A stretch of 64,000 nucleotides of DNA from CAVZQN01 sp963837395 (lineage in GTDB: Bacteria; Acidobacteriota; HRBIN11; JAKEFK01): contig CAWINI010000004.1 of assembly GCA_963837395.1 (NCBI GenBank), positions 434,001 to 498,000 on the forward strand, read 5' to 3'. The translations under genes were made by a program, and so were the position numbers. Position 1 is the stretch's first letter. The number at the start of each line of letters is the position of its first letter. Shown one piece after another: positions 27,257 through 35,801 of this stretch. The notes beneath the pieces are model-generated. The model made no database searches. It saw only the letters and a list, made by a program, of their open reading frames with translations, and was not told the DNA's origin.

Positions 27257-27356
27257 GGGAGCGCGGGCTTCTAGCCCGCATTACGGGCCGCAGGCATCTT
27301 GCCTGCATGCGGACTAAAGTCCGCGATCCCCAATGCAGGCTAAAACCTGCGCTCCC
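27257..27356. repeat. four-hairpin repeat element (family 4)
   Basis: A 100-bp element bounded by perfect 8-bp inverted ends GGGAGCGC (27257-27264) and GCGCTCCC (27349-27356). Between them are four consecutive hairpins with 5-6 bp stems: GCGGGC-TTCTA-GCCCGC, GCAGGC-ATCTT-GCCTGC, GCGGAC-TAAA-GTCCGC and GCAGG-CTAAAA-CCTGC. The closing ends would bring these into a multi-branched structure. It lies between two convergent genes and holds no ORF. Type and mobility are inferred only from structure. Confidence 0.75.
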
Positions 27357-27364
27357 CTAAAAAT

Positions 27365-28282
27365 CTAATTCTCAATTTTCTTGCGGAATTTGATTCTTGG
27401 CGAATCACTCTCGGTAACTTTGTATCCAGCCGGAACCTGAAACAATGAAGGATCTTGATCACCACGCCGAATATTTGTTAAGCGATAAGTGTTTTCTCCA
27501 AATCGCGGATCGTTGTGTTTGGTCATTACATACACTTTCAGTTCAGGCGAATACCATTTTTCGGTAATCATCTCGATCGGACGCTCATTGCCGATTTCAC
27601 CTTCAGGAATTGTTGTGATGCTCCGTGACCCTTCCACATCAACACCTTCCATAGTCTGCTTTCCAAGAGATTCTGTTCGTGTATTTTCAGGATTATTTTT
27701 ATACCGCATTGTTTGTCTGAAAGCAGGACCAGGCGCAGGCGCGACAAAAATATCTTCATCTTCATCATCTGCAGGACCGTTCTCAACCTTCACACCTTTT
27801 TCGAACGTACCTTTATCGCGCTTCATTTTCGTTGCAGTTTGATTTTCAGGATCCAGAACATAGTGAGTGCCGGAAACGGGATCATTGATGAAAATTGTTT
27901 TTTCTGGACGGCGATCTGCAGAAACCCAGTTGCCGATCATTCCAAAAGTTTGTTCACGGCGCACGCGGCCATCCGCATCTCTGAATACTTGTGAAGTATT
28001 TTTGTGTGTGATCCGGTTACCATCACTTAATGTTTGAAGACGTTCGGTAACAGCATCTGCGGAATATGGAGCGCCTTTAACGACTTTATCGCCTATTTCC
28101 ATTAACGATGAAATAAAAAAGAACGATCCTGGTGGAGGCGCCGGCATTTCAAATGTAGCATCAGCATCGCCCTGACCATTTTGAATCGCATCACGTTGGA
28201 TGATTACTTCTTGATCTTGCGCAATCAAATAACCGGAAACTAACACTGCTAAAACCACAAACATTATTTTTAGATAACGCAT
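27365..28282 (-). CDS. exported protein of unknown function, sigma-operon partner
   Basis: About 305 residues. A signal peptide or anchor (IMFVVLAVLVSGYLIA) is followed by a proline-rich stretch (EMPAPPPGSFFF), repeated references to hydrophilic strands (GTHYVLDPENQTATKMKR), and a C-terminal half with EKWYSPELKVYVMTKHNDPRFGENTYRLTNIRRGDQDPSLFQVPAGYKV. That ending is common in acidobacterial proteins encoded next to ECF sigma factors. ATG 28282 has GGAGGAG 5 nt upstream and is chosen over longer frames. It forms an operon with the sigma factor and anti-sigma factor. Biochemical role unknown. Confidence 0.65.
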   Translation of the reverse strand: MRYLKIMFVVLAVLVSGYLIAQDQEVIIQRDAIQNGQGDADATFEMPAPPPGSFFFISSLMEIGDKVVKGAPYSADAVTERLQTLSDGNRITHKNTSQVFRDADGRVRREQTFGMIGNWVSADRRPEKTIFINDPVSGTHYVLDPENQTATKMKRDKGTFEKGVKVENGPADDEDEDIFVAPAPGPAFRQTMRYKNNPENTRTESLGKQTMEGVDVEGSRSITTIPEGEIGNERPIEMITEKWYSPELKVYVMTKHNDPRFGENTYRLTNIRRGDQDPSLFQVPAGYKVTESDSPRIKFRKKIEN

Positions 28283-28295
28283 ATAACTCCTCCTT

Positions 28296-28862
28296 TTATC
28301 TTTGCGTCTTTGCGGTAACAAAACGAATGGCATGAGGCAATCCATCTTCTCCGACAACAATATCAGCTTTTATCGGACGATTTTCCAATTCAGGCACACC
28401 AGGAAATCCCAGCTGCTGTAAATCTGAAGATCCAAGTTCAACTCTTACAACTTGAAAACTGTTCGAAGGATTTTCGGCATACTGAAGCGGGATGAATTCT
28501 CCATCCTCTTGATATGAAGCTGAATTTGTTTTTGGAGTTTCAAAATGGTGATTACGATACCACATCCATCCGCCTGACATTACGATCACAAAAATTGCCG
28601 CTCGTAGCCAACTTACGTTCCGTGAATTCTCTTGAACTTGATTCGTTCGGAATGCTGCTAACAGATTTGCGGGGACTTCTCTGATTTCACGATCAGGCTC
28701 TGCACGAGCCGTTCGCAAAATTTCGGTCAAATCCTGTTGCCGCTCCAACATTAATGCGCACTCAGGACATTCCTGCACATGCAATAACGCTTCCTGAGTT
28801 TGCGCAGTTGTGATTCCGCGCGCAAATTCAAAGAGAACCGGTTTCCAAAGTTGACAGCTCAT
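28296..28862 (-). CDS. anti-sigma factor, zinc-finger (HC2) type
   Basis: 188 residues. The N-terminal zinc-binding anti-sigma domain has HVQECPECALMLERQ (HxxxCxxC) near residues 28-35. One membrane helix follows (WLRAAIFVIVMSGGWMWY), then a periplasmic domain ending in FVTAKTQR, the last codons of which come from an ACCGCAAAGACGC-type intergenic motif. It overlaps the sigma factor gene by 35 bp. It would hold the sigma factor at the membrane until a signal releases it. Confidence 0.8.
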   Translation of the reverse strand: MSCQLWKPVLFEFARGITTAQTQEALLHVQECPECALMLERQQDLTEILRTARAEPDREIREVPANLLAAFRTNQVQENSRNVSWLRAAIFVIVMSGGWMWYRNHHFETPKTNSASYQEDGEFIPLQYAENPSNSFQVVRVELGSSDLQQLGFPGVPELENRPIKADIVVGEDGLPHAIRFVTAKTQR

Positions 28863-29421
28863 AGTGATTTACTTCCTTTTCGTCCTCCGATGCATTTTGA
28901 AGTCGCTTCGTCAGAATTTCTCTGGCACGATGCAGCCGCGATCGAACTGTGCCAACAACACAACCTAATACTTCTGCCGCCTTTTCATAGCTGAGTTCTT
29001 GAATTTCACAAAGTATTACAACTTCACGATAATGCTCCGGCAATCCTGAAATTGCCCGGCGCAATCTGCCGATCTGCTCTTCCTTTGAGCACTGCATCAA
29101 AGGATTTTTCGATTGCAACTCCTGCTGATCTGGCACCGATGAAACTTCACGTGAATGATCTCTTATCCAACGCAAAATCCGATTCCGCGCGATACCGAAC
29201 AAAAACGAAATTAACGATCCGCGTTCAGGATCAAATCTGCCGACATGGTGAATCAAAGCGAGAAACACATCTTGTGCTACATCTTCAGTACTTCCAGATG
29301 GAATGCCCATGTATCCAGCGAAATTCTTGATGGCTGAAGCATAACGTTTGTAAATACAGCCGAAAGCCTCTTCATCACCATGCTGCATCCGGATCAACAA
29401 TTGCTCATCGGTTGCCGTCAC
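28828..29421 (-). CDS. ECF RNA polymerase sigma factor (RpoE-like)
   Basis: About 197 residues. Region 2 has AFGCIYKRYASAIKNFAGYMG and DVAQDVFLALIHHVGRFDPERGSLISFLFGIARNRILRWIRDH; region 4 has LPEHYREVVILCEIQELSYEKAAEVLGCVVGTVRSRLHRAREIL. GTG 29421 with AAAGGA 6 nt upstream is preferred to the TTG at 29436. It directs RNA polymerase to stress promoters and is paired with the overlapping zinc-finger anti-sigma gene and the exported protein downstream. Confidence 0.85.
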   Translation of the reverse strand: MTATDEQLLIRMQHGDEEAFGCIYKRYASAIKNFAGYMGIPSGSTEDVAQDVFLALIHHVGRFDPERGSLISFLFGIARNRILRWIRDHSREVSSVPDQQELQSKNPLMQCSKEEQIGRLRRAISGLPEHYREVVILCEIQELSYEKAAEVLGCVVGTVRSRLHRAREILTKRLQNASEDEKEVNHYELSTLETGSL

Positions 29422-29505
29422 AATCGATCCTTTCAAATAGATATTTCCATGAGATCATAAGAAAGTTCCACAATGTTAGACTAAGGCAGAGGGCATGCGG
29501 GCGAA

Positions 29506-29936
29506 GTTTCCCTCCTTAGATAAGGAGGGGATTAAGGGGTGGTTGAACTATGCGCCCAGAGTATTTAACCGTATTGAAACAAAAGGCATTAGACAATAAT
29601 TAAGAAGAAATACTACCTCAGCGGAAAAACGTCTTTGGTTAAAATTGCGAAGAAGAAACCTGAATGGGCTGAAGTTCAGAAGACAATGTGGAATTGGTAA
29701 ATACGTTTTCGATTTTTATTGTCCCGAATTCAAGTTGGCCGTTGAAATTGATGGAGATGTACACGGCTATGCTACACAAAAGATTAGAGACTTGGAAAAA
29801 GAAAAGTTTGCGGCTCAACTTGGGATCACAGTCTTACGTTTCACGAATGGAGAAATTTTGGAAAGTGTGGATGGAGTGCTGAACAAAATTCTGTCAACCA
29901 CCCCCTCATCCCCCTCCTTATCCAAGGAGGGGGAAC
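29506..29936. mobile_element. palindromic element, family 1, copy C carrying a DUF559 gene
   Basis: A 431-bp unit with the same inverted arms as the copies at 6870 and 16075: left arm GTTTCCCTCCTTAGATAAGG, then AAGGGGTGGTTGA; right arm TCAACCACCCCCTCATCCC, then CTCCTTATCCAAGGAGGGGG. The short core of copies A and B is replaced here by about 340 bp encoding a DUF559 protein. The start codon lies at the inner edge of the left arm, and the last residues (TTPSSPSLSKEGEQ) are translated from the right arm, so gene and arms are one unit. Confidence 0.65.
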
Positions 29937-29941
29937 AGTGA
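29550..29941 (+). pseudogene. DUF559 domain protein (Vsr-like endonuclease fold), one frameshift
   Basis: The DUF559 family shares the PD-(D/E)XK-like fold of very-short-patch-repair endonucleases; its biological role is not settled. ATG 29550 starts MRPEYLTVLKQKALDNN, then a stop arises at 29601 because one base is missing in AATAATTAAG. The next frame (from 29600) gives LRRNTTSAEKRLWLKLRRRN, IGKYVFDFYCPEFKLAVEIDGDVH, and ITVLRFTNGEIL, the complete family signature including the putative catalytic acidic residues. If the frame is restored, the protein is about 130 residues, normal for the family. Internal initiation at TTG 29645 would lose the N-terminal helix. The C-terminal tail is encoded by the inverted arm of the element. 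Confidence 0.7.
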
Positions 29942-30036
29942 TTACATTACTTGTACTGATTGGCGGAGCAGCACTCTTAGTTGCGTTTTTAGTATTCGTG
30001 GTTATCGGTGTCAGCAAAAAACCACCAGAGGGTTAA
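29938..30036 (+). CDS. 32-residue single-span membrane peptide
   Basis: GTG 29938 opens a frame of 32 codons: a strongly hydrophobic helix (ITLLVLIGGAALLVAFLVFV) followed by VIGVSKKPPEG, a positively charged cytoplasmic tail. It lies at the right edge of the DUF559 element and 5 bp before the saccharopine-dehydrogenase-like gene. Its composition is that of a small membrane protein, but the start codon is formed by the element edge and no ribosome site is clear, so the original start may have been displaced by insertion. Confidence 0.4.
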   Translation: MITLLVLIGGAALLVAFLVFVVIGVSKKPPEG

Positions 30037-30041
30037 AAATC

Positions 30042-31163
30042 ATGAAAGCTGTGGTGTTGGGAGCTGCCGGCTCAATGGCGGCAGTGGCAATCAAAGATTT
30101 GTTGGAATCAATTGAAGATATTGAAATCAAAGCTGCCGATCTGCGGCTAATTTCGCATGCTGATCCGCGAATTCACGCTGTTACCGTTGATGTGAATGAT
30201 ATTGAAAGCACGGCAAAAATCCTGGAAGGACATGATGTAGTCCTAAATTGTGTGAATTATTACTTTAACGTCGCGGTGATGAAATCAGCGTTGCTGGCGC
30301 AAATTCCGTATGTCGATCTCGGTGGTTTGTATCATGGAACATTGAAACAGTACGAGTTGCATGATCATTTTCGAAAAGCTGGAATCCCTGCTTTGTTAGG
30401 AATGGGCTCGACTCCAGGAATTACAAATGTCATGGCCGGCGCTCTCGCACAACAACTGGATACTGTGGAAGAACTTCAGGTGAGAGTTGCATGTCAGGAT
30501 GAATCAGCATCGGGTCCACTCCCGATTCCATATTCGTTAGATACAATCCTGGATGAATTTGCAATGCAGCCGATGGTGTTCCGTAATGGAAAACCTGAAG
30601 CGGTTGCTCCGATGAGCGGTTCCGAAATTTTAGATTTTCCTGCGCCTGTTGGAAAAGTGGAAGCGTTATACACATTGCATTCTGAAGTTGCGATGTTTCC
30701 AAGATCATTTCCATCGTTGCGTGAAGCGAGTTTCAAAGTCGCCTTCCCTGAATCCTTCACTTCAAAAATTCGATTTCTGGTTGAACTCGGAATGGCATCT
30801 CGCGATCCGATTGTTGATGAAGTTTCACCGCGCAAAATGCTGCTTGCATTGGCGGGCAATCAAAATGTGCCGCAAGATTTACCGCGCGATTGTGACGTTC
30901 TGCAGGTAACTGCGAAAGGAAAAAAGAACGATAAAAATATTACTCTGGTTGCGCAATCGATTATCTTGCCGCATCCGGTATGGAAGATTGGTGCAGGTGC
31001 ACTCGATACTGGAGTTCCCTTATCAATCGGAGCTCAGATGCTTGCGAACAAAACCATTACCGAAGCAGGAGTATTGAATCCTGAAATTGCAGTACCTCAT
31101 GAACGTTTTTTTGAAGAGCTAAAACGCCGCGGCATTCATGTAGAGTTTTTACCGCAGAGATGA
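30042..31163 (+). CDS. saccharopine dehydrogenase-like NAD(P)-binding protein
   Basis: 373 residues. The N-terminal Rossmann motif is VVLGAAGSMAAVAIKDLL, followed by VTVDVNDIESTAKILEGHDVVLNCVNYY and the family phrase VDLGGLYHGTLKQYELHDHFRKAGIPALLGMGSTPGITNVMA. The C-terminal domain matches the saccharopine dehydrogenase / carboxynorspermidine synthase group, which forms or cleaves C-N bonds by reductive amination. A polyamine-related substrate is tempting given the polyamine genes upstream, but those lie about 9 kb away and this is speculative. It overlaps the sulfatase gene by 4 bp (ATGA). Confidence 0.8.
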   Translation: MKAVVLGAAGSMAAVAIKDLLESIEDIEIKAADLRLISHADPRIHAVTVDVNDIESTAKILEGHDVVLNCVNYYFNVAVMKSALLAQIPYVDLGGLYHGTLKQYELHDHFRKAGIPALLGMGSTPGITNVMAGALAQQLDTVEELQVRVACQDESASGPLPIPYSLDTILDEFAMQPMVFRNGKPEAVAPMSGSEILDFPAPVGKVEALYTLHSEVAMFPRSFPSLREASFKVAFPESFTSKIRFLVELGMASRDPIVDEVSPRKMLLALAGNQNVPQDLPRDCDVLQVTAKGKKNDKNITLVAQSIILPHPVWKIGAGALDTGVPLSIGAQMLANKTITEAGVLNPEIAVPHERFFEELKRRGIHVEFLPQR

Positions 31164-33424
31164 AAATTAGAATTGCCTTCCTGATCGTAATCACAACAGT
31201 TTGTTTCTTAGGATTGACCGCTCCCCCAAAACCAAACGTTGTTTTAATCACAATCGATACATTGCGCGCTGATCGGCTTGGCTGTTATGGATACAAACCT
31301 GCGCAAACACCAAACATCGATCGAATTGCCGCCGAAGGAATCATGTTTACCAACGCGGTTTCGCATGTACCTTTAACGCGCCCGTCTCACGCAACGATTT
31401 TTACGGGTTTATTTCCGTTTCAACATGGAATTCATGACAACATTGCTCCGCCACTTGATGCACAAATTCCAACATTGTCCGAAGCCTTCCAGAAAAATGG
31501 ATATCACACTGCGGCATTTGTTTCATCCTTTGTGATTAATTCGCAATCAGGGCTACAAAGAGGATTTGATTTTTATGAAGATAAATTTGATCCACAAAAA
31601 CAGCCGACAGACTTCGCCCTGAATTTAGAAAAAAGAGCGAGCGAAGTTTTGACCGAATTTCAAAACTGGAAATCTACCTCAGGCAAAAATCCATTCTTTG
31701 CATGGCTTCATTTTTATGATCCCCACTTTCCGTATGCTCCGCCTCCACCATATTCGAAAACTTTTGCGGATCGACCTTACGACGGCGAAATTGCTTATAC
31801 CGATGAAATCATCGGAAAGACATTAAAACTTTTGGATCCGAACACTCTTTTGATTATTGCTTCAGATCATGGTGAGAGTCTGGGCGAACACGGCGAGAAC
31901 GCTCATTCCTATTTCATTTATGATTCAACATTAAAAGTGCCATTGATTTTTCATTGGCCCGGCAAGCTGCCAGCCAAACAATCGGCTACAGCTCAAGTGC
32001 GGCTTGTTGATTTGTATCCTACAATTCTTGACCTGGTGTCGATTCAATCGCAAGCAAAGATTTCCGGAGTGTCTTTAAAACCGATGTTAAATGGACAAAA
32101 GATTCCGGATCCGGGCTACGCTTCGTATTGCGAGACATTTACTCCATGGCTTCATTTCGGTTGGAGCCGTTTAATTGGAGTGCGAATGAATGACTGGAAA
32201 TATGTCGATGCTCCACGCGCCGAATTATTCAACCTTGCAAACGATCCGCATGAACTTTCTAATGTTTATTCAAAAGACAAGAAGCGGGCTGATGATTTGA
32301 AGAAATGGCTTTCCAATAATGGTGCACTTGAATACAAGACAGTATCCAACTCTTCTGCCCAGGAAATCGATCCCGAACAGCTGGAAAAATTAGCAAGCCT
32401 TGGTTATGCCGGAGGATCTGCTTCGCTGCCTCCCGCAACAGGAAAACTGGCAGATCCAAAAGACAAAATTGAAGATTTCAAGTTGTTTAATCGCTTGATT
32501 CGTGAAGGGATTGAAGATTTTCAAGCGAAACAGTATCAGGAAGCAGCCTCCAAGTTTCAGATTCTTCGAGATCGACAGATTCCAAGCTTCGAAGTGTATT
32601 ATTATCTTGGCCGTTCCTTGTTACTACTAAAGTCATACGATAAAAGTAGTACGGAACTTGAACTGGCCATCCAGAAGCTGCCGCATTTTTTGCCAGCGTA
32701 TCGTGATCTGGCAGAATTAAAAGAAGCGATCAACCAACCGGCTGAAGCTGAAAAAGCTTTACTTCGTGGATTGGCGATCACTCCGGGTCATCCAATCCTT
32801 GTACAGCCGCTGGCGTGGTTATATCAAAGACAGAAGCGTTTCAAGGAAGCGGAAAAGATTTTGCAAGAAGAGCTGAAAAAGTATCCGGATGATAAGGAAG
32901 GAATGTATCGATTGGCTTCGATCTACCGTGATACGGAGCGGCCTGATCAAGCGCTGACACAATTTCAACAAATCCTGCAGAAATATCCAAATGAAGTGGA
33001 AGCACACAATCAAATAGGGATGATTTATGGCGCAAGAGGTCAATTGCAACAGGCCGAGCAATTTTTTAGACGAGCGGCAGAACTTTCGCCGAATGATGAG
33101 TACATCCGCAAGAATCTACAATTAGTGCGCACACAAATGGCATCGCGAGCTGAAACATCGATCCGATTCCGGATTATTCAGACTCGCTCAAGAGCAGCCG
33201 CTGAAACCATCCTTCGCAAACTCAAACAAGGCGAAGATTGGAATGTGCTGGCTCGCGATTATTCCATTCATCCTTCTGCGCGAAGTGGTTCGTCAATTCT
33301 AGAAACGACACCTGCAGAGCTGGATCCCGCTTTAAGACAACCGTTAGCTTCTTTGCAGCCTGGTGAAACAAGTCAAGTGATTGAAGCGAAATCAGGCTTT
33401 TTCTTATTACGACGCGAACCGTAA
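31160..33424 (+). CDS. sulfatase-like / TPR / parvulin-type PPIase fusion protein
   Basis: 754 residues in three parts. After a signal peptide (IAFLIVITTVCFLGLTA), residues 25-400 are a sulfatase/alkaline-phosphatase-superfamily hydrolase: VVLITIDTLRADRLGCYGY (metal aspartates), HVPLTRPSHATIFTGL and IIASDHGESLGEHGE. The CxPxR motif needed for formylglycine is absent (LTRPSH instead), so it may be a phosphoesterase or sulfatase-like protein. Residues about 430-660 are TPRs. The C-terminal 90 residues, with IRFRIIQTRSRAAAETILRKLKQGEDWNVLARDYSIHPSA, resemble parvulin prolyl isomerases. The three-part fusion is unusual. It overlaps the upstream dehydrogenase. Confidence 0.75.
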   Translation: MKIRIAFLIVITTVCFLGLTAPPKPNVVLITIDTLRADRLGCYGYKPAQTPNIDRIAAEGIMFTNAVSHVPLTRPSHATIFTGLFPFQHGIHDNIAPPLDAQIPTLSEAFQKNGYHTAAFVSSFVINSQSGLQRGFDFYEDKFDPQKQPTDFALNLEKRASEVLTEFQNWKSTSGKNPFFAWLHFYDPHFPYAPPPPYSKTFADRPYDGEIAYTDEIIGKTLKLLDPNTLLIIASDHGESLGEHGENAHSYFIYDSTLKVPLIFHWPGKLPAKQSATAQVRLVDLYPTILDLVSIQSQAKISGVSLKPMLNGQKIPDPGYASYCETFTPWLHFGWSRLIGVRMNDWKYVDAPRAELFNLANDPHELSNVYSKDKKRADDLKKWLSNNGALEYKTVSNSSAQEIDPEQLEKLASLGYAGGSASLPPATGKLADPKDKIEDFKLFNRLIREGIEDFQAKQYQEAASKFQILRDRQIPSFEVYYYLGRSLLLLKSYDKSSTELELAIQKLPHFLPAYRDLAELKEAINQPAEAEKALLRGLAITPGHPILVQPLAWLYQRQKRFKEAEKILQEELKKYPDDKEGMYRLASIYRDTERPDQALTQFQQILQKYPNEVEAHNQIGMIYGARGQLQQAEQFFRRAAELSPNDEYIRKNLQLVRTQMASRAETSIRFRIIQTRSRAAAETILRKLKQGEDWNVLARDYSIHPSARSGSSILETTPAELDPALRQPLASLQPGETSQVIEAKSGFFLLRREP

Positions 33425-33442
33425 CCACAAAGACGCAGAGTC

Positions 33443-34156
33443 TTATTCAATCCATGACCATGGAATTTCTGCTTTACGCGCTCGTTCCGTAAATTCTTCC
33501 CATCCCCATTCGACTTCTTGTAATTGCGATTCAATCGCTCTCAGACGCTCGCATTCTGCGGGGTCTTCAAATGCACTATTCAAATTGGAAGGGCGTTTTG
33601 AACCGCCATAAATGGATGCGTCGCGCTTTTCCTGAGCTTTCCGGCAAGAAAACTGGGCTGAAATTTTTCGTTCGCGTAATTTCGCCAACTCTTTCCTGAA
33701 ATCTGCAGCAGACTTCCGCCAAAAAGATTCATTATCTTTAGCATCAGATTCCGATTTCATTTTGACGCTTATCTCATCTGAGATTTCCTCACCAACTGAA
33801 ATTTCAGGAACTCGATCCAAATCCTCTCGGGTGTAGATACGCGCTTCACCGTTGCGGTTTTCACGAACTTCACGTGCAATCTCAGCCAGAGTCTTTTCAG
33901 GTGGTTGTTGGATAACGGTTTCCGGTGGTGGTGTTACTTTTGTGATGGTTGGATTTGCACGTTCGGTAGCATCAAAATCGACTCGCGTTTTTTTGATACT
34001 CAGAACAACACCAGAAACATCACGCAGTTGAATAGAGATTCTGTCTTCGCCTAATAATGCGCCTGATAGTTGTTTACCGGACAGCAATACAACTGTGTAG
34101 GCATGACAGAAATTTGCGCACAGAAATGAAACAAGAAGGAAGGACAATACACGCAC
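33443..34156 (-). CDS. exported hypothetical protein
   Basis: 237 residues with a signal peptide (VLSFLLVSFLCANFCHA). The mature part begins with a short beta-rich segment (VVLLSGKQLSGALLGEDRISIQLRDVSG), similar to start regions of acidobacterial hypothetical proteins that precede a proline-rich linker (KVTPPPETVIQQPPEKT) and a charged coiled coil (FRKELAKLRERKISAQFSC). No catalytic motif is recognised. It lies downstream of the PilT-like gene in the same orientation with 43 bp between. Confidence 0.55.
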   Translation of the reverse strand: MRVLSFLLVSFLCANFCHAYTVVLLSGKQLSGALLGEDRISIQLRDVSGVVLSIKKTRVDFDATERANPTITKVTPPPETVIQQPPEKTLAEIAREVRENRNGEARIYTREDLDRVPEISVGEEISDEISVKMKSESDAKDNESFWRKSAADFRKELAKLRERKISAQFSCRKAQEKRDASIYGGSKRPSNLNSAFEDPAECERLRAIESQLQEVEWGWEEFTERARKAEIPWSWIE

Positions 34157-34199
34157 GGCTTACTCCTTCCCGCCGTTCCAGTAGCAATTTGGAGGTTGG

Positions 34200-35664
34200 T
34201 TATTTTTTCAAAGGAGCGCTGAGCTGCTGAACTCTTTCTTGAAGCCGTTGAATCTTTCCTTCAAGATCATTTTTTGTAAATACCAGCTGTGCTTTCAGCT
34301 TCTCCCTTTCTTGATGCATCGCTTGAATTTGAGTGCGAAGTGTTTCTAATTCTTCTGTTCGAATCCGAAGATCATCTTCCATATGATGAATTGCTTCATC
34401 TTTTTCCTGCATTTCCGACAAATGCTTGACTCTGGATTCATCATATACTTTTTTGATTTCTTGCAATTCCTGGATTTTTGAAAAATCCGATAGTGGTGCT
34501 GCCATATCTTCTCCTGCCAGGGCGGTTCCCCCCATATCGATGAAATCACTCGAGGATACATCCATTTCTCCGGGTTGATCAGTATCAGTTTTACCACCGA
34601 ATAAGAACTTTCGTAATTCAAGATCCAGATCCGCTGGATTTGTTGAAACTCTCATCGCTGTTTCTTTTGTGATAGCTCCGTTCAAAATCAGCGCAATTAA
34701 AGATTGATTCATGCTTTGCATTTTGAAATATGCAACTGATTTTTCCATTTCTTCTTCAATTTCAGCGATACTTCCTTCCAGGATTAACTTATGAATGCGT
34801 GGGTTTTCACGCATAATTTCCACTGCTGCAATTAAGCCGGGACCAATCACATCGTTCAACAAGTTTCAACGAAAGGATTCCTTTTATGACTTGCGATAAT
34901 TGAATTCGGATCTGGCGATGTTGCCCTTCCGGAAAACTATCGATAATACGATCGATACTTTGTGCTGCACTGTTTGTGTGCAGAGTGCTAAATACGAGAT
35001 GCCCGGTTTCAGCAGCGGTCATTGCAGTCATTATTGTTTCCGGATCTCGCATTTCACCAACCATGATTACATCAGGATCTTGACGCAAGGTATTTCGCAA
35101 AGCCTGATGAAATGAACCTGTATCATCACCAACTTCACGCTGACTGATCGCGCCAGTCGCATCCCTGAACAAAAATTCAATCGGATCTTCGATCGTTACA
35201 ATATGCACAGGACGTTTTTCGCTGATTTCTTTGATAATAGCAGCAAGTGTCGAAGATTTTCCTGATCCTGTTGGACCTGTAACTAGAATCAATCCCTGTG
35301 GAAGTTTGCAAAAATCATAAATAACTTCGGGCAAGCCCCAATCATCAATGCTAGGAAAATTAAAAGGAATGCGGCGGAATACGGCGCTTACCGTACCGCG
35401 CTGGAAAAATACAGTGGCACGAAATCGAGAAACTCCAGGAAGACTATATCCGAAATCTACATATAAAAATTCATCCAGGTGCTTTTTCTGTTTTTCTGAA
35501 AGTACTTCTTTGATGAGTTTATCAATGTGTTCCGGAGGAAGTGGTTGAGCCTGAATCGGCATCAATCTTCCTTCGATCCGCAAGAGCGGCGGCCTCATCG
35601 GTTTCAGATGAAGATCTGACGCCTTCTGCGAAACCATAAACTTTAACAGGTCGTTTAGATGCAA
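34200..35664 (-). CDS. PilT/PilU-like twitching ATPase with C-terminal coiled coil (one frameshift)
   Basis: A hexameric ATPase that retracts type IV pili, about 487 residues if joined. Walker A is LVTGPTGSGKSSTLAAI near residue 130, the Asp box is VTIEDPIEF, Walker B is QDPDVIMVGEMRDPET, the His box is ETGHLVFSTLHT, and AIRNEN-like IHKLILEGSIAEIEEEMEKS follows. One extra T near 34845 shifts the frame between LVERCD and GLIAAVEIM; joining the halves gives the usual PilT order. The restored C-terminus carries about 130 extra residues of coiled coil (LSEMQEKDEAIHHMEDDLRIRTEELETLRTQI), which is not usual for PilT and may recruit a partner. Confidence 0.75.
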
Positions 35665-35801
35665 TCGAGTCCCTCTCCTGTTTGCGAATATTATACTTAT
35701 TTTTGGGAAGAGAATAGAGAATTGAGGATAGAGGGTAGTTTTGTCGACGATCCAATCCTGAATTCTCTATCTTCGTGCCGCTTGTTACAATAGGAGTCTA
35801 T

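Noticed and set aside
27309..27324. GCGGACTAAAGTCCGC as a DosR-like box
   Set aside because: It is one hairpin of the four-hairpin element and sits between convergent gene ends, not before a promoter.
31160..32400. classical formylglycine sulfatase
   Set aside because: The CxPxR (or SxPxR) motif is absent; only the superfamily fold is supported.
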